NCBI GenBank assembly: GCA_963920665.1
Contig: OY987271.1
Span: 8,435,350-8,499,349 of the forward strand
Direction: 5' to 3'
DNA: 64,000 nt
DNA from: Straminergon stramineum
Lineage: Eukaryota; Streptophyta; Bryopsida; Hypnales; Calliergonaceae
Position numbers and translations under genes: made by a program. This document shows, one piece after another, positions 24,961-37,297 of the stretch (positions are counted from its first letter, which is position 1; each line of letters starts with the position of its first letter). The notes beneath the pieces were generated by a model that searched no databases, was not told where the DNA came from, and was given only the letters and a program-made list of their open reading frames with translations.

Positions 24961-27059
24961 TTTGCATTTTGAATTTAGAGCTTCTAGCTCACCCAGCTAC
25001 TTCATTCTGTGTCTCCTCTTTGAGTACACTGATTTGTCGTAACTGTGCGTGTGACACTAATTTATTTAAGTCACGGTATTTTCAATTAGTGTAGGTTGAA
25101 TATTATTGTATTGTATCAATTGTGCATGACACTAATTTCCTCCCTCACTATAAGTAGAAATTAGTATAGTCAACTCTTGTTTGTTAATGTGGGGGAAGGA
25201 GAATTTTTGGAAAATAAAGGATTATAGTAGTGATGATATAATAAAATTTTGAAAAGAAATAATCCTAGTCATTTTTGAAAATGATTTGAATTAATAGTTG
25301 GCTTCTTTGAGAGCCTTGCATCAAAGTTTATTGGATAGTGATGGAAAAATAAATTTTAAGATTACAAATTATTTATCTCTATAAAAATTAATTCAATTGG
25401 TGTGCCCTATAGTAATAATATTAGGTAGCCCTAATATGTGAATTATTGTGAATTCATATGAAAATTCACAGTACATTATATAAAATCAATGTAATGTGGT
25501 CTACTACCTTAATAAGGTGAATGTTATTTAAATAATATCCAACAATCCATTCAACTTTCATCCAACTTTCATTTGCACTCATTTGATCTTCATCTAAAAT
25601 TTGTTCAATTTTTCACTCAAATTAGACCACATTCATTCAATTAATGTGAGGGGATTTTTTACTAATTTAAATCTCATACTAGTTTAATTAATTCTTATTG
25701 TGAAGAGGAGAACTTGGAGCACCGTGATACAAAATAGGTCATGATTCCAATGGTACCATTTGTACTTGTTGGTATGAAGATTTAGAATACCTATAATATT
25801 TAAATGAAATTTATAATTCTATGATGAATTCATTGATTAATTTGATGTCAAAAAATAGATGATGAATCTTAAATTGTAGAGGCAATCCAATTGGAGACAA
25901 TCTCATCCTTGCAAACACTTTTGTATTTCTTTTAACAAAGTACAAATTTATTCACCCAAAAAATGTTTGGTAAATTATATTATATTATTTATATTATTTA
26001 CCAAACATTTTTTAGCATGAATTTTTAATTTTTTTTTGCAAGTACCCTACAACTAAAAGAGTGCAAGACAATATGTTCCATCTCAAAAACAAACTTTCTC
26101 AATTAAGGAATGGCCATTCAAATTTGACTTCAATGAACTTTGGATTTGTCAAATAATAATCTTTAAAAATCACCACAATTATTAGTTTACATTATAAGTT
26201 TGTAGCAAAAAGAATCATATAAAAAAACACTTATTTTAATATACAATTGATTTTAGGAACACTTTTAATTTTGGTTTCATATCTTATCAATAAATATTGG
26301 TTAGTTCAATGGAAAATTCAACCATTTGGATATGATCCATGAGTCATAGTTTATTGTTTTTGTTTGAAAATCATTTCTAAATTTTTCTTCTAAGTTTCCC
26401 TTCATGAAGCAACTTTTATATTTTTTTGAAAGTTTGAACTACCCTCTAAGGTCTATAAGAATTTTGTTATTGATATTGTAGAGCTTCATGTAAACTTACA
26501 AATTAGCTTTGTATTTATTAAATCTCAACTACTCCTACAAGTCTTGTGATATGTAGTAGGATTGATTTTCTAGAGCTTAGAGCATATTGATTTTGTACAA
26601 AATTTGATGTGCTATTATATTTTCTTACATTATATTTGCCTCGACATCGTAAAAAAAGTTGAAGTCAAAAATGTAATAAAAAGATATTTGGAAAATAATT
26701 ATTTTATATTACCAATATCTACTAAATTGTAAAACTAACCAACAACAACTACCAATTCAATTTGAAAGTATTTAACTTTGAAATTCATTAGAAAATATAT
26801 TTTTTTATTTTGTATAATTGAATTTAGCCAACATAGTTTTAAATTATCAAAGTTATTAATGTTATACAAAAGAACAATTACTCAAACCCTAAAATTCTAT
26901 GACTATATTTATCCAAAGACATTGCTAGTTTGAAACACAAAGATGTAATGGGAAAAATATCATATGATCTTACACTTAAATAATATGAGTATTTGTAATT
27001 TAGAAGTTTTTTCAAAAACTTTGATCATATTGAGTGCAAGAGAGTAGGCTTTAAAAAAT

Positions 27060-27330
27060 ATTACACCTTGGTCCTTAGGGTCTAAATGTTCCTATTTTAA
27101 AAGATTTGCACTATAAATTTTGAATTACAAAAATTATATGTTAGAAAATTAAGTTTCGAGTCAATTAGTTTTTTTAAATCCAATAAATATAAAATAAACT
27201 TGATTTTTGTTCTATAAAGAAATTTTCAGTAGAAATAGGTACAAGTTGGAAGTCAACTTGACCTTTAATAGTTCTAGAATAGAATTGAAACATGACAATT
27301 CTTGTAGTGAGATGGCTCTAGCAAGAGATC
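27060..27330. mobile_element. Decayed relative of the 53.8 kb TTAA element
   Basis: Blocks such as TTTGCACTATAAATTTTGA and AGTAGAAATAGGTACAAG correspond in order to TTTGCACTACAGAGTTTTGA and AGTAGAAGTAGGTACAAG inside the element at 53819-54742. Termini are not preserved, so only the core can be recognised. Confidence 0.5.
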
Positions 27331-27584
27331 TATACCCTATAAACTTTTAATTTGTTTGTTGAATATTGTAAAAATTGAGTTTAGAAACAATTAAATAATG
27401 TCATTTTATAAGGTACTCTAATTGCCCTCAAAACCAATCAAAAAAGACTTCTCATTACTAATTAATCCAATGTAATCAATCAAAACTTTCCATTTAGGCA
27501 TAAATATATTCTATAAAATACAAAGTTTAAATAAAATGGGGGACTATATAATCTAAACCAAATTTAGTATAGGTGGGCAAAGGG

Positions 27585-27822
27585 TTGCTATCATGTGAGC
27601 ATAGAAGTGTGAGCCCTTGAGCCTATAATACTACACACCTATGTAATACATAAATATACTATAGAAATTGTCTATGATTATAGCATATATATGTTACAAA
27701 TACCCATATTGTAAGAATTTATGATACATACACCTTCTATAGTGTATAGTATCTATATTACAGATACCTATATTGTAGGCTCAATGCTCACAAGCTCACA
27801 TTCTTGGGCTCACATACTAGCC
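27585..27822. mobile_element. Foldback/TIR element, copy 2
   Basis: Left end TTGCTATCATGTGAGCATAG and right end (reverse complement GGCTAGTATGTGAGCCC) match the ends of the element at 918-1326. The core again has ATAATATACC-like degenerate units, fewer than in copy 1. Copy-to-copy difference in the number of internal units resembles a mobile foldback element with an internal minisatellite. Confidence 0.6.
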
Positions 27823-28136
27823 CTGTTGTTTGTTCTCTTATCTTAAAAAGAACATTGAAAAATTGCCCCAAAATTTGAAAATGGACTTGATAATACTCAA
27901 AAATTGGAAAAGACAATCTCTTAAAAAAAAGAAATTATTCTTGTAAATAGTATATGTCTTTAAAGTTCCAAAAATTAAAGGAAGGTTGAGAATGTATGAA
28001 ACTCTTCTAACGTTAATTCCAAATGCATCTACTTATTAAGCCAAAAATTATGCTCACATTTCAATTTAACATGCAATAAATTACCTCACATAATACAAAT
28101 TCTTTAATCTTTCAAAATGGAGGTCGTGAAAATAGC

Positions 28137-28727
28137 TAAAACTTTGAATTGCTCCAATATCCAGAAAGTGGATGATGAACAAATTTAAACTTACATTTCT
28201 TCTCATTACTATTTGGATGAAAGTCATCCTAGTTTGTGGAGATACTTGATCAAGTTGTTGTCCTATCCAATGGTTGGACTTGGTGTTAGTAGAGTATAAA
28301 AAATTATTCTAAAATTACAAATGTACAAGGATGTCAAGTAATTGACCAAGACAATATTGCATTGACTCTAGTTCAAAACTAGATTTGCAAGAAGGAAGTC
28401 ATAGATTTTAAGAATAGAAATTTTTTGAAAAAGCACCATGTCAAAAGAACCTCATTTCAAATCCATTCCAACAAATTTTACTCAAAAAATGATAATATTG
28501 CGCTTGAAATTGAATTTAAAAGAAAATTTGAAATTTTTCTTTCAAAATTTATAAAAAAAATATTGGTGATAGCATTGATGAATCTAACCATACAAATGGA
28601 ATCTATAACTCAAAATCTACAACTTTTATTTGTATACCAATTCCAAAATATTCTTCTAAATAGTTGTTTACAATGAATTTTCTCAAATCATGAATTCTAG
28701 AGAAGACTTTGGATGTTTAAGGATTGA
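28137..28727 (+). mobile_element. TTAA MITE family A, degenerate copy
   Basis: Collinear over its length with the family A elements at 35631-36205 and, inverted, 59229-59819: shared blocks include CAAGTTGTTGTCCTATCCAA, TCAAAACTAGATTTGCAAG, CTCATTTCAAATCCATTCC and TATTGGTGATAGCATTGATG. The right end reads GGATGTTTAAGGATTG, so the terminal TTAA has decayed. An 83-codon frame inside it (28425-28676) follows the repeat, not a gene. Confidence 0.7.
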
Positions 28728-31665
28728 AATCTATCAAAGCTTTAGAGTTTTTTTTAGTTTCAAAATATACTTTAAAAATATTAAATGAAAATATTTAGGC
28801 ATTTAGGGTTGAAAGTTTGTGATTTTTTTCCTAATAAAACAACCCAATTTGTACTACAATTTGATTTTTTTGTCCTATTTCTGCAACTTCCATTATTTAG
28901 AAAATTTGTGCTTTATAATATCTCTAAAGCTATATGATTGACTTGAAAAGAACATCAAATGTATAAAATGACTTGTCAAGAACTTATAAACAATATGAAA
29001 ATATATTTATTACATATAAGGATGCAAAGATCTATTTTGTAATTAAAAACCAACATTAGCTTTTCCTATTATATATATTGCTTGTGTGAAGTATAAGGGC
29101 TAAATTATAATATTTATATAAATAAATAAATATCAAATATCAACAATGGTTCCCTTGCTACTCATGATAGAAAGTTTTGCCATTTGTCCCAAATCTAGAG
29201 ATTTTTGCAAACAATCTTGGAACTTTTTAAGGCTTAGGGTTGATGATTGATTGAAAGGGATAGATCATTTTAAGTTGGAAACATTACCAAGTTAACTTCA
29301 ATTTATTGAAATATTTACTTTTTTTAGATATTCCAACACTAAAGTAGGTATTTTTTTGAAATTTTTTACAAGTAGATTTTTGTACATAATTTTGGGAGAA
29401 ATCTTTTCAGCTCGAATTATTATACCAATTCTCTAGGTTTTTATTCTATTTCTTTATTTTTGGTCTAAAAAGCTTGTAGCAATCTTGGTACTACTATAAT
29501 TTGTCACAAAAGTAGCAAGCATTTCATACAACAATAATACTACCTATTGTTTGAATTTTTATTCTTATTTTGTCTTTGGCAGTTCTTCAATTATATCAAC
29601 ATGCATAATATTGTAGTTGGTTTTCAAATTTTTTATTTGTATTTCATATTTCTTTTATATTATTGGTTACTATTTTTTCTTATGACAATGTATGAATAGA
29701 AGGCAAGGGCGTTTGTACAACCATAGGTTTGAAAGTTTTATAAGTTCAAATCATGATCTAAATTTTTACAAACATTATACTTCAAAATCCAACTTATTTT
29801 TGGATTTTATGCAAATTTTATTACCAAGCACCCAATGACTGTCTAGTAGTGAGTAGTCACCTAAATACTAAAACATTAAGGATCTCAAAGAAGAATGAAT
29901 TATGTAAAACTTTTCAAACTTCTAACAAGATCATACTCAAATTCAAGTGAATAATGATCAAATTTTATCAAAGCTATAAAAACAAAATGTCCCAAAAGAA
30001 TTCATATTATCTAAATCCAAAATCTTCAATGATAAAGTGTCAAGTACAAAAGAAATGTGAGTTTAGAATAAACTCGACAAATTTAAAAATAAATTAATGC
30101 AAAGGTATAGAGAATATTGTCTCTAAACCTTTAAACCTTATAATGAGCCTTTTTAGTTGAATTTTTACTATATTTCCAAAAACTATAACATGTAAGTTTA
30201 AGTGGAGGGAGTATAGGTTGAAGTTGATCAATGATTAAAGAATCCAGGCTTCCAAGCTTCATGAAGTATTCATGCTTAAAACTTTGCATACAAATTCTAA
30301 AGGTGCTTATACCATGTGGCAACCTATTATTGTGTTTGAGACATATCTAATGACATATAATTTTATCTATTTTTCTTTAGAATTTTCTAAACAATATGAA
30401 GTTTCTAATTGAAGCAATTGAATCCTACCATGATGTTGAGATAACTCCTCACTTTGCAAAAAACTTCATATTATATTTTGATAAACACTATTGTGCCATG
30501 AGATTGGCTTTGCATGTTATATATATTTTTTATAGAAAATTCATCTTCGAATTTTTTGTTTTTATACATTTATAAGTAGTCCTATGCATTGAGTCAAAGG
30601 TTCTTGAAATTTCAAGAGAAGGATCTATTTTGTCTACACTATTTAATAGAGTATGAAAAAAGTAGGAAGAAGCATAAATATAGGTGATCTATACAAAAAA
30701 GTTTGAATTTTATTACTTCTTTAGACATTTTCAAAAATAATGTTTGATTATAAGTTTGGGTAGCCATAAATGAAATTTTTGAGAACGTTTCAATGATGTT
30801 ATTATATTTTTATTTTATTTTCTTGACTTACTTTTTCATCTATACTCGTTTGTTCTTTTGAATGTGCCAAAGTACACTATTAGTGAAAGCATGTTGTGTA
30901 ATTTTTGAAGAAGTAGAAATGTTAACGTTTTCTATGTCTGACTAAAGTATTCTATTGTCATTCCTTCATGTAATATTTCTTATCTTGACTTTTTATAAAA
31001 AAAAATTAGCCTATTGCCAAGGAATGAGAATGAAATTTTGTCAAGAAAAGAAAGAAATGTTCAATTCACTATAATTGGCAAACTATCATGAAAACATATC
31101 TAGTAAATAAAAATGTTTGCCAAATTTGATAGTATCGGAAGGAGATTGATCATGAGGCACTAGATAATCATCCATCTCTCTACTATAAGGTACACATACT
31201 CATTATCACCCTTTCCTAGTTGCATATCCTATGCACAATTGTCCAAGATTTTGTGAGCTAAAATGTTGTCCAATTGCATATAGGGAATTCAATTGCAAAA
31301 GTGACGTATTTGGTGTGAACATCTTGCCTTTTTCTTCTCTTTGGACATAGGGAACCAATGTTTGGGATATTTTCTAAATTTGACCAACTATTTTCTTTTC
31401 ACCCTTGAAGGGCTTGAAAGAACTTTGTGGCCGTATAGTATATTATGTATTTGATTAGAAAAACATTAACTAAATACTTTTCAATACAAAGTAAATTAAT
31501 GATTTTGATAGTATGTAAATAACAATGTATCACAATTCATATATTACACCATAGTTGATGAGTTATAAGGCTAAATACAAGTGGTATAGAGGACCCCCGT
31601 AGGCCTTTCTAGGGTTAATTCCCATATTGAACTAGTTCTTCAAGTATTTAGTCTAGTTCTTTTTT

Positions 31666-31862
31666 CTATTTCTTACTCTAAGTAAAAATAAACTACCATA
31701 CCCTATTCCAGACCAAATGGGAGCACACCCATTATGGGCTAAATTATATTATTAGTATACATTCAAGTTCTGAAATGTACACCACTAACAGAATTTAGCC
31801 CACAATGGACCTGCTCCCATCTGTTCTGGAATGGGGTAGTTTACCTTAGAGATTATAGAGAT
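31666..31862. repeat. Long near-perfect inverted repeat (snapback, arms about 90 bp)
   Basis: AAACTACC..CCTATTCCAGA, ATGGGAGCA, CCATTATGGGCTAAATT and TAGTATACATTC on the left arm pair with GAATTTAGCCCACAATGG, TGCTCCCAT, TCTGGAATGGGGTAGTTT on the right arm. The fold turns over around 31768-31778 with a loop of only about 8 nt. It may be a foldback MITE or, if transcribed, a hairpin source of small RNAs. No second copy was seen in this window. Confidence 0.75.
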
Positions 31863-32399
31863 TTTTTTTCGCTCATCATTTGCCGATAATTTTCCCCAAT
31901 TCCACTGGCCAACTTTTTTCCCCAAACACTGTAGGGAACAGCCCACAACAGCACTGCATATCTGCATGGCAACATGGCACCCATGTGGGAGACCTCCATG
32001 TTTTAAAATTCCATCTCCAGTGCCATCATCCAGGAAGAGTGAGCTTGCACTTTTGGTCCCATAGTTCATAACTTAGTTCTAGGAACCTTCTTGATCCATC
32101 ATCATGAATAGTTCTCAGTCACAAAACAGTGGACTCTTGCAATAACTTAACTTCCTGATGTGCTTCATAAAGGGGTCAAATGCTTTGGAATTGAGCATTC
32201 CAATGCAAGTCATCACATTTTGAACACTTTAGTAATGGGTTGCATGCACTCTTCCTAACTTATCAAGTATGAACTGGTCATGACAGATCTAAGTTAAGTT
32301 AACACAGGTGGCAGCCCTTCCCCCAACCCATCCCTCATTCCAGTTCATGACCAAATCCACAGGCTCTTGATTCCACGTAAGCTTACAAGAAGGAGCCTG

Positions 32400-32560
32400 A
32401 TGAGTGTCATGCAAAAAATTCCAAACCACCACCCTCCGTCTGTGTACATCTCTGATATCAACATGTACCTATGTGGAAGAAATAATTTCAGAACCCCTAC
32501 CCCCAAAATTAGACCCTTCATAACTCTTAGGTTGCTTCCACTATCTAAATGTGATGGGTT
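32400..32560. repeat. Member of a diverged repeat pair (with 34070-34190)
   Basis: ATCAACATGTACCTATGTGG, then AATTTCAGAACCCCTAC and CTTCATAACTCTT, correspond in order to ATCAATATGTACCTATCGTTG, AATTTTAGAACATTTAC and CCTCATAACTTTT around 34095-34160. This indicates a dispersed repeat of unknown type. Overlapping open frames on both strands (32345-32657) arise inside it. Confidence 0.45.
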
Positions 32561-34069
32561 TTTGGTGTGCTGGAACCTCCTTTCACTTGCAAACAAAAAA
32601 ATCAATGAAAATTTGACCAATCTACTGATAGTAACTAAGGGCAGTAGCAAAAAGTAGCAAAAAGTGGCATTTTGGACATGCCCACCTTAACTGATTAGTC
32701 AAGTTCAAGGCAACCTCCTTCTCCAATTCTATTCAGTGCCGCCCCCATGACTTGTCCACTGTCAACCATGTGGATAGTAACAACATAAATTTTATTGTTA
32801 ATATTTCATTTCATTTAACTTAGGAAGTTCTCACAAGGACCAAAATTCATCAAAATAAGTTAAATTGCTGTGAATGGAGAATCTGAGGTGGCCTGTTTGA
32901 GTAAGATATCATTGGAGGGGTACATCAAGTGCTGTGCAATTGTGTCCCCATAAGTGGAGCTGGTGTTGTCTATGATATACAAACCCACAGGCAGGCAAGC
33001 ACCCACCCCCGGAGCTTTTTCGAGAAAAAGCATGGGAAGGGACAAAGGTAAAACAACCTAAAAGTCATGCATCATTTCTCGTATTATTGCCCACTCAAAC
33101 TTGGGTCAAGGGGGTCCCCAAGACAGTTTCAGGGGAGAGGTTTGAGCCCCAAACCATGAAGATCTTGCATTTCTCTATAATTTTGGATCAGTTTTTCATC
33201 ATTCACTAGTGTGCCCTGTGCCATTGCCACAGTCAAAATAAAAGTAAAAATATTTTTCTAATTTTTTTATTCATAAAATTTTCAAAATTCCATAATTTTC
33301 ACATCACAAGTCCAAATGTCATGAAACAAAGCCCGTGCACCCCTCCTTGCCGAGGGTTTTCCAATGGTACCAAGAATTGGATTGGGGGACATCTAGTCGG
33401 GGAGATCTCAACATAACAAACAAAATAAAAAACAAACAACCTATCTTAAGATATAGATGTATATATTGCTTGTTTTCTATAATGTACATGGAAGAGAGTT
33501 TTCCAATATGAGTTTAAAAAAAATTGGGGATCATTTCAATCAGGTGTGGCTACAATCCTCAATTCTTGCTAGAAAGATTGACAAAAGTATTAGGTGGGAT
33601 AGAACTGGGCCGATGATGCTCTCTTTCTCGTAGTTGGTTGGGGTTCGTGGTTCTTTCCTGGTTTCTTTCTTATGTCTGGCCTCCTTGGCTTGGTTGTTGT
33701 GTTCTCTTGTTCTTTTTAATGTAGTGGGTTCGTCCCATTTGTTCAAAAAATAAATAAAAATTTGAAAACTTAGTTTGGAAAATTAAAGAATAATTTGTTT
33801 TGACGATTAGATTTTGAATCTGCATTCTCAGAAAGTGAACTAACTCAACTTACAATTTTTCCAATGGCTAGCATCCCCATGTTTTAGAGCAGAAATGAAA
33901 ACCTTGGCAAAAAAAGGTGGGATGCTCTAATTTTGTTATGGACCTAATTATTCCAAACTTATTTGTAATATTTAAGAAAATATTTGAAAACAAAAAGTTA
34001 TTCTACATGCATTTATGGCAGGGACACCCAAATATGCTAAGTGCCTAAGAGCACCACTTGAATAGATGT

Positions 34070-34190
34070 TCTCAACATGTACATATCCTACATCAATATG
34101 TACCTATCGTTGAAAAGACAATTTTAGAACATTTACTAAGAAAACTTTGATCCCTCATAACTTTTGTAAACTATGCATTGAAATCTCTTT
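34070..34190. repeat. Second member of the diverged repeat pair
   Basis: Diverged direct counterpart of 32400-32560 as described there. No termini or target duplications could be recognised. Confidence 0.4.
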
Positions 34191-35630
34191 CATTTTTCAA
34201 TTAGAATATTATTATTTTTAAACACTCTAATAATAGAAAAAAATTTATATGCATATATACTCAATAGAAAAATTGTCGCTTTTAGGTGTCCCTACCTTAT
34301 GTACTCCTATTCACACAATTCAATGCATTTATGGAGAGTTTACAATTCTATTTTTCAATGTATCAATATTCAAGGTAAATTTTGTAGAATTTGGTACTAT
34401 GATAATACGAGAATGCTACACTTTAGATTCACAATCTTAGATTTAAGTGTCATATTAGTATAATAATTGTCATGATAATATTTTAAATAGCTTATTTATT
34501 TATATCTTTTTTAAGGGTCATTTTTCGAATTAGAAGAAGGTGTATTTTGAAGTGAAACATACTTGTGGTTTCTAATCATTAGAGTATTTGCAAAGTTAAA
34601 AAAAATGCATATTTATGAATTATGAAAACACTAATATGAGAGTTTAGAAACATTTGGATGGATTAAAAAAAATTATGCATGCTAATTTTGTATACATTTG
34701 TTGTTCAAAAATGAACATGTTGTCTTTTAATAGCCTTAACGGACAATTTGTGCCCCTTGTGCCTTCTATCTAGAGAATAAAGGGAATTGTAGGAGATGTC
34801 GTCAATGCCTTGTTTCAAAAATTGTCTCATTTCAAAAAATTAATGTTTTTCTACTCCTCCTCAAAGGCATCTTATGCAATTATCTTTTTGTTAAATTTTG
34901 ATCAATGGAGGGGATAGTGCTCTTGATCATAGGTCAAGGAGTTCTTTATTGAGGGTGCCCAAACTAGGGCCTTTGAATTGAGAGCACAATTGTTCATCAA
35001 ACACGATTTTCTGACTTGCCAATGAATCTATTTCTTTGCTTGCTTGGTCTAAAGTCATTGTGGCAAATTCCTTAGATTGCCCCCTGAGGAATAAAAATGT
35101 TTTTTAAGGATTAAGGAATAAAATGAAATTGACAACGTCATTGTAAGATAGTTGTAGCTTAAAACACTAGGTACCTATAATGAATTCCTAGTTTTAACCT
35201 AATTGCAAATCAAATCTACATAATTCTTGAGTAGGTGATCAAAGTGGCAATTGAAGTGTATTGTTATTCTTGCATTAATTTTTATTGCTTGAAGGTTCCA
35301 AATGTCTAGTTTCCTAGGGAATTTATGACCAATTGTATGAGCCTATTTCAAGTTGTTTTTGAAAATGTATCACATATATCTAAGTAATAGAAAATTCAAA
35401 CTATACTTGCAATATCCTTCAATTACAATTTATTGATTTGGTTGAATTGTAGAAATTTTCACAATGTGGCCCCCATAAAAGACACTAAATACTTATATTG
35501 ACAATTTAAAGTGCTACTAACTTAATTAGGTATATTAAGTTGCAATTGGAGAAGCCCTTAGACTAAGGGCCACTTAATACTTGGGGTGGGGTTAGATAGG
35601 CCCATTATTGATTCCCAATTGTTTAGGCCT

Positions 35631-36205
35631 TTAACCCCGTAGTGCTTTGATGTCCACTTTTTGAACAATGAAAAGATTGAAACTCAAGTTTCATCTTCAT
35701 TATTGCTTCGATAAAAGTCATCCTAATTCATGGAGATACTTTATCATGTTGTTGTCCAATCTAACAGTTTGATTCGGTCTTATTAGAGTAAAGATTATTC
35801 TAAAATTACAATTGTGGAAGTATGTCACGTGGTTGACCAAGCCAAAATTGCATTCACTCTAGTTCTGAACTAGATTTGCAAAGATGAAGTCATAGATTTT
35901 GAGAGTACAAAAATTCTAAAAAATCATAATGTCATAAGAATCCTCATTTCAAATCTATTCCAACATATTTTACTCAAAAATGATAATATTTTGCTTTGAA
36001 TTGAATTTAGAAAGAATTTTAAAATTTCCCTTTCAAAATTTATAAAAAAAATATTGGTGATAGCATTGATGAATCTAACTATGTGGGTGGAATCTAAAAC
36101 TCATAGTCTACAACTTTTATTTGTACAGGAATCCCAAAATATTCTTTATAATGGATTTTCTCAAATTGGGAATTATAGAGAACACTTTGGACATTTAGGG
36201 GTTAC
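35631..36205 (+). mobile_element. TTAA MITE family A, full-length copy
   Basis: Begins TTAA-CCCCGTAGTGC and ends ACATTTAGGGG-TTAC, with the final TTAA mutated to TTAC. The interior is collinear with 28137-28727 and 59229-59819. The ~575 bp length, lack of coding capacity and terminal CCC/GGG next to TTAA fit a non-autonomous piggyBac-like element. Confidence 0.75.
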
Positions 36206-36235
36206 GTTAATTGGGCCAGGTTTGATGATACAGCT

Positions 36236-36485
36236 TTAACCCCTCAAGGCCCAAGGAGCTTGTTTTGGGCCTCTCACTTGTTCAACAGGTCAAAGTTATT
36301 ACTTCATTTTCCTACATTCTAAGAAGTATATCTAAGTGAATTTCATATTATGATGTTCATATTGAACAGGGAAGTTCAAAATTACAATTGACATCATGTA
36401 ATAAGTTTGATGTACAATGCATACTGTCAATCAAAGTTCAAACTTGTGAAAAAGTACAGAAACTGCTTGGACCTTGAGGGATTAA
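36236..36485. mobile_element. TTAA MITE, 250 bp type
   Basis: Left end TTAA-CCCCTCAAGGCCCAAGG and right end (reverse complement) TTAA-TCCCTCAAGGTCCAAGC form inverted repeats of about 20 bp flanked by TTAA on both sides. The interior differs from families A and B. It lies 30 bp after the family A copy at 35631-36205. Confidence 0.7.
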
Positions 36486-36539
36486 TGTATGTAAATTGTA
36501 AAGCTGCGAGGTGGATGTTGGGGCCCAATTACCAAAATT

Positions 36540-36715
36540 AAGTTATGGGGGTTTGGATTTGAATCCTGGGGTTTCCATTTCAGTTGCTTCAATTTCGAAG
36601 TCCACTTCAATCTGGGGGTTTGATTTCAATTTCAATTAGGGTTCTAATTCAGTTTTGATTGGGGGGTTTTGATTTCAGTTTCAACTGGGGTTTTGATTTA
36701 GTTTCCCTCTAGCAT
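36540..36715. repeat. Short tandem array, units about 28-35 bp
   Basis: Repeated phrases of the type GGGGTTTTGATTTCAGTTTC with variation (for example near 36601, 36661 and 36687). A local minisatellite, no coding value. Confidence 0.6.
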
Positions 36716-37046
36716 TTTAATTCAACTTCGCATTCTACAATTGTATTTTTATTTATTTTTGAACCCTGAGTTTATTCCAAGAACAAACTAAGAACAAGGT
36801 AACAGTGGAATCATTAAGATATACAATTTTGATTTCAGTTCTGGATACAATTGTTTTGAATTTAATTTTCAAACCTTCTTTTGTGCACACAGACAGAAAT
36901 GAAAACAAAAGACCAACAAGGATAATTTACCTTCCATTGATCAATGTAATTTCAGCAGTGGATGCAACCCCCCTCGAAGTATTAAATATTCTTTGAAAAT
37001 TTGAATTTGATTGACCAAGTAATATTTCTCAACAATTTAATACATA

Positions 37047-37297
37047 TTAACCCCTAAGCACTCCAGCGTCCATTTTCTGTACAATGAACAGATTGAAAAT
37101 GAAGTTTCATCCTCCTCCTACTTGGATGAAAATTCTTCTAATTTGTGGAAATACATTATCAAGTTGTTGTCCTATCTAAGGGTTGGTTTGGACTTTTATT
37201 TGTATCTCAATTCCAAAATATGCTTCCAAATAGCACTTCATAATGATTTTTTTCAAATCATCAATTATGGAGATGAATCCCAACATTTAGGGGTTAA
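37047..37297 (+). mobile_element. TTAA MITE family A, internally deleted derivative
   Basis: Begins TTAA-CCCCTAAGCACTCC and ends ACATTTAGGGG-TTAA, with intact TTAA on both sides. The first ~150 bp match the 5' part of family A up to the CAAGTTGTTGTCCTATC region and then jump directly to the 3' part (ACTTTTATTTGTATCTCAA). About 330 bp are missing, leaving 251 bp. This is the classic origin of short MITEs from longer elements. Confidence 0.8.

Larger units (their letters stand above)
24036..25100 (-). promoter_or_regulatory. MOR1 5' UTR/promoter region
   Basis: Sequence upstream of the MOR1 start codon, GC-richer than the AT-rich block beyond. Read in the sense of MOR1 it is strongly pyrimidine-rich at 24580-24800 and has two TGGGCC motifs near 24935-24960. 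Several long open frames overlap here on both strands, but they reflect low complexity. Transcription start not determined. Confidence 0.5.

Noticed and set aside
32345..32657. Overlapping ~100-codon frames on both strands
   Set aside because: They lie in a dispersed repeat with a diverged copy at 34070-34190 and show no family motif.
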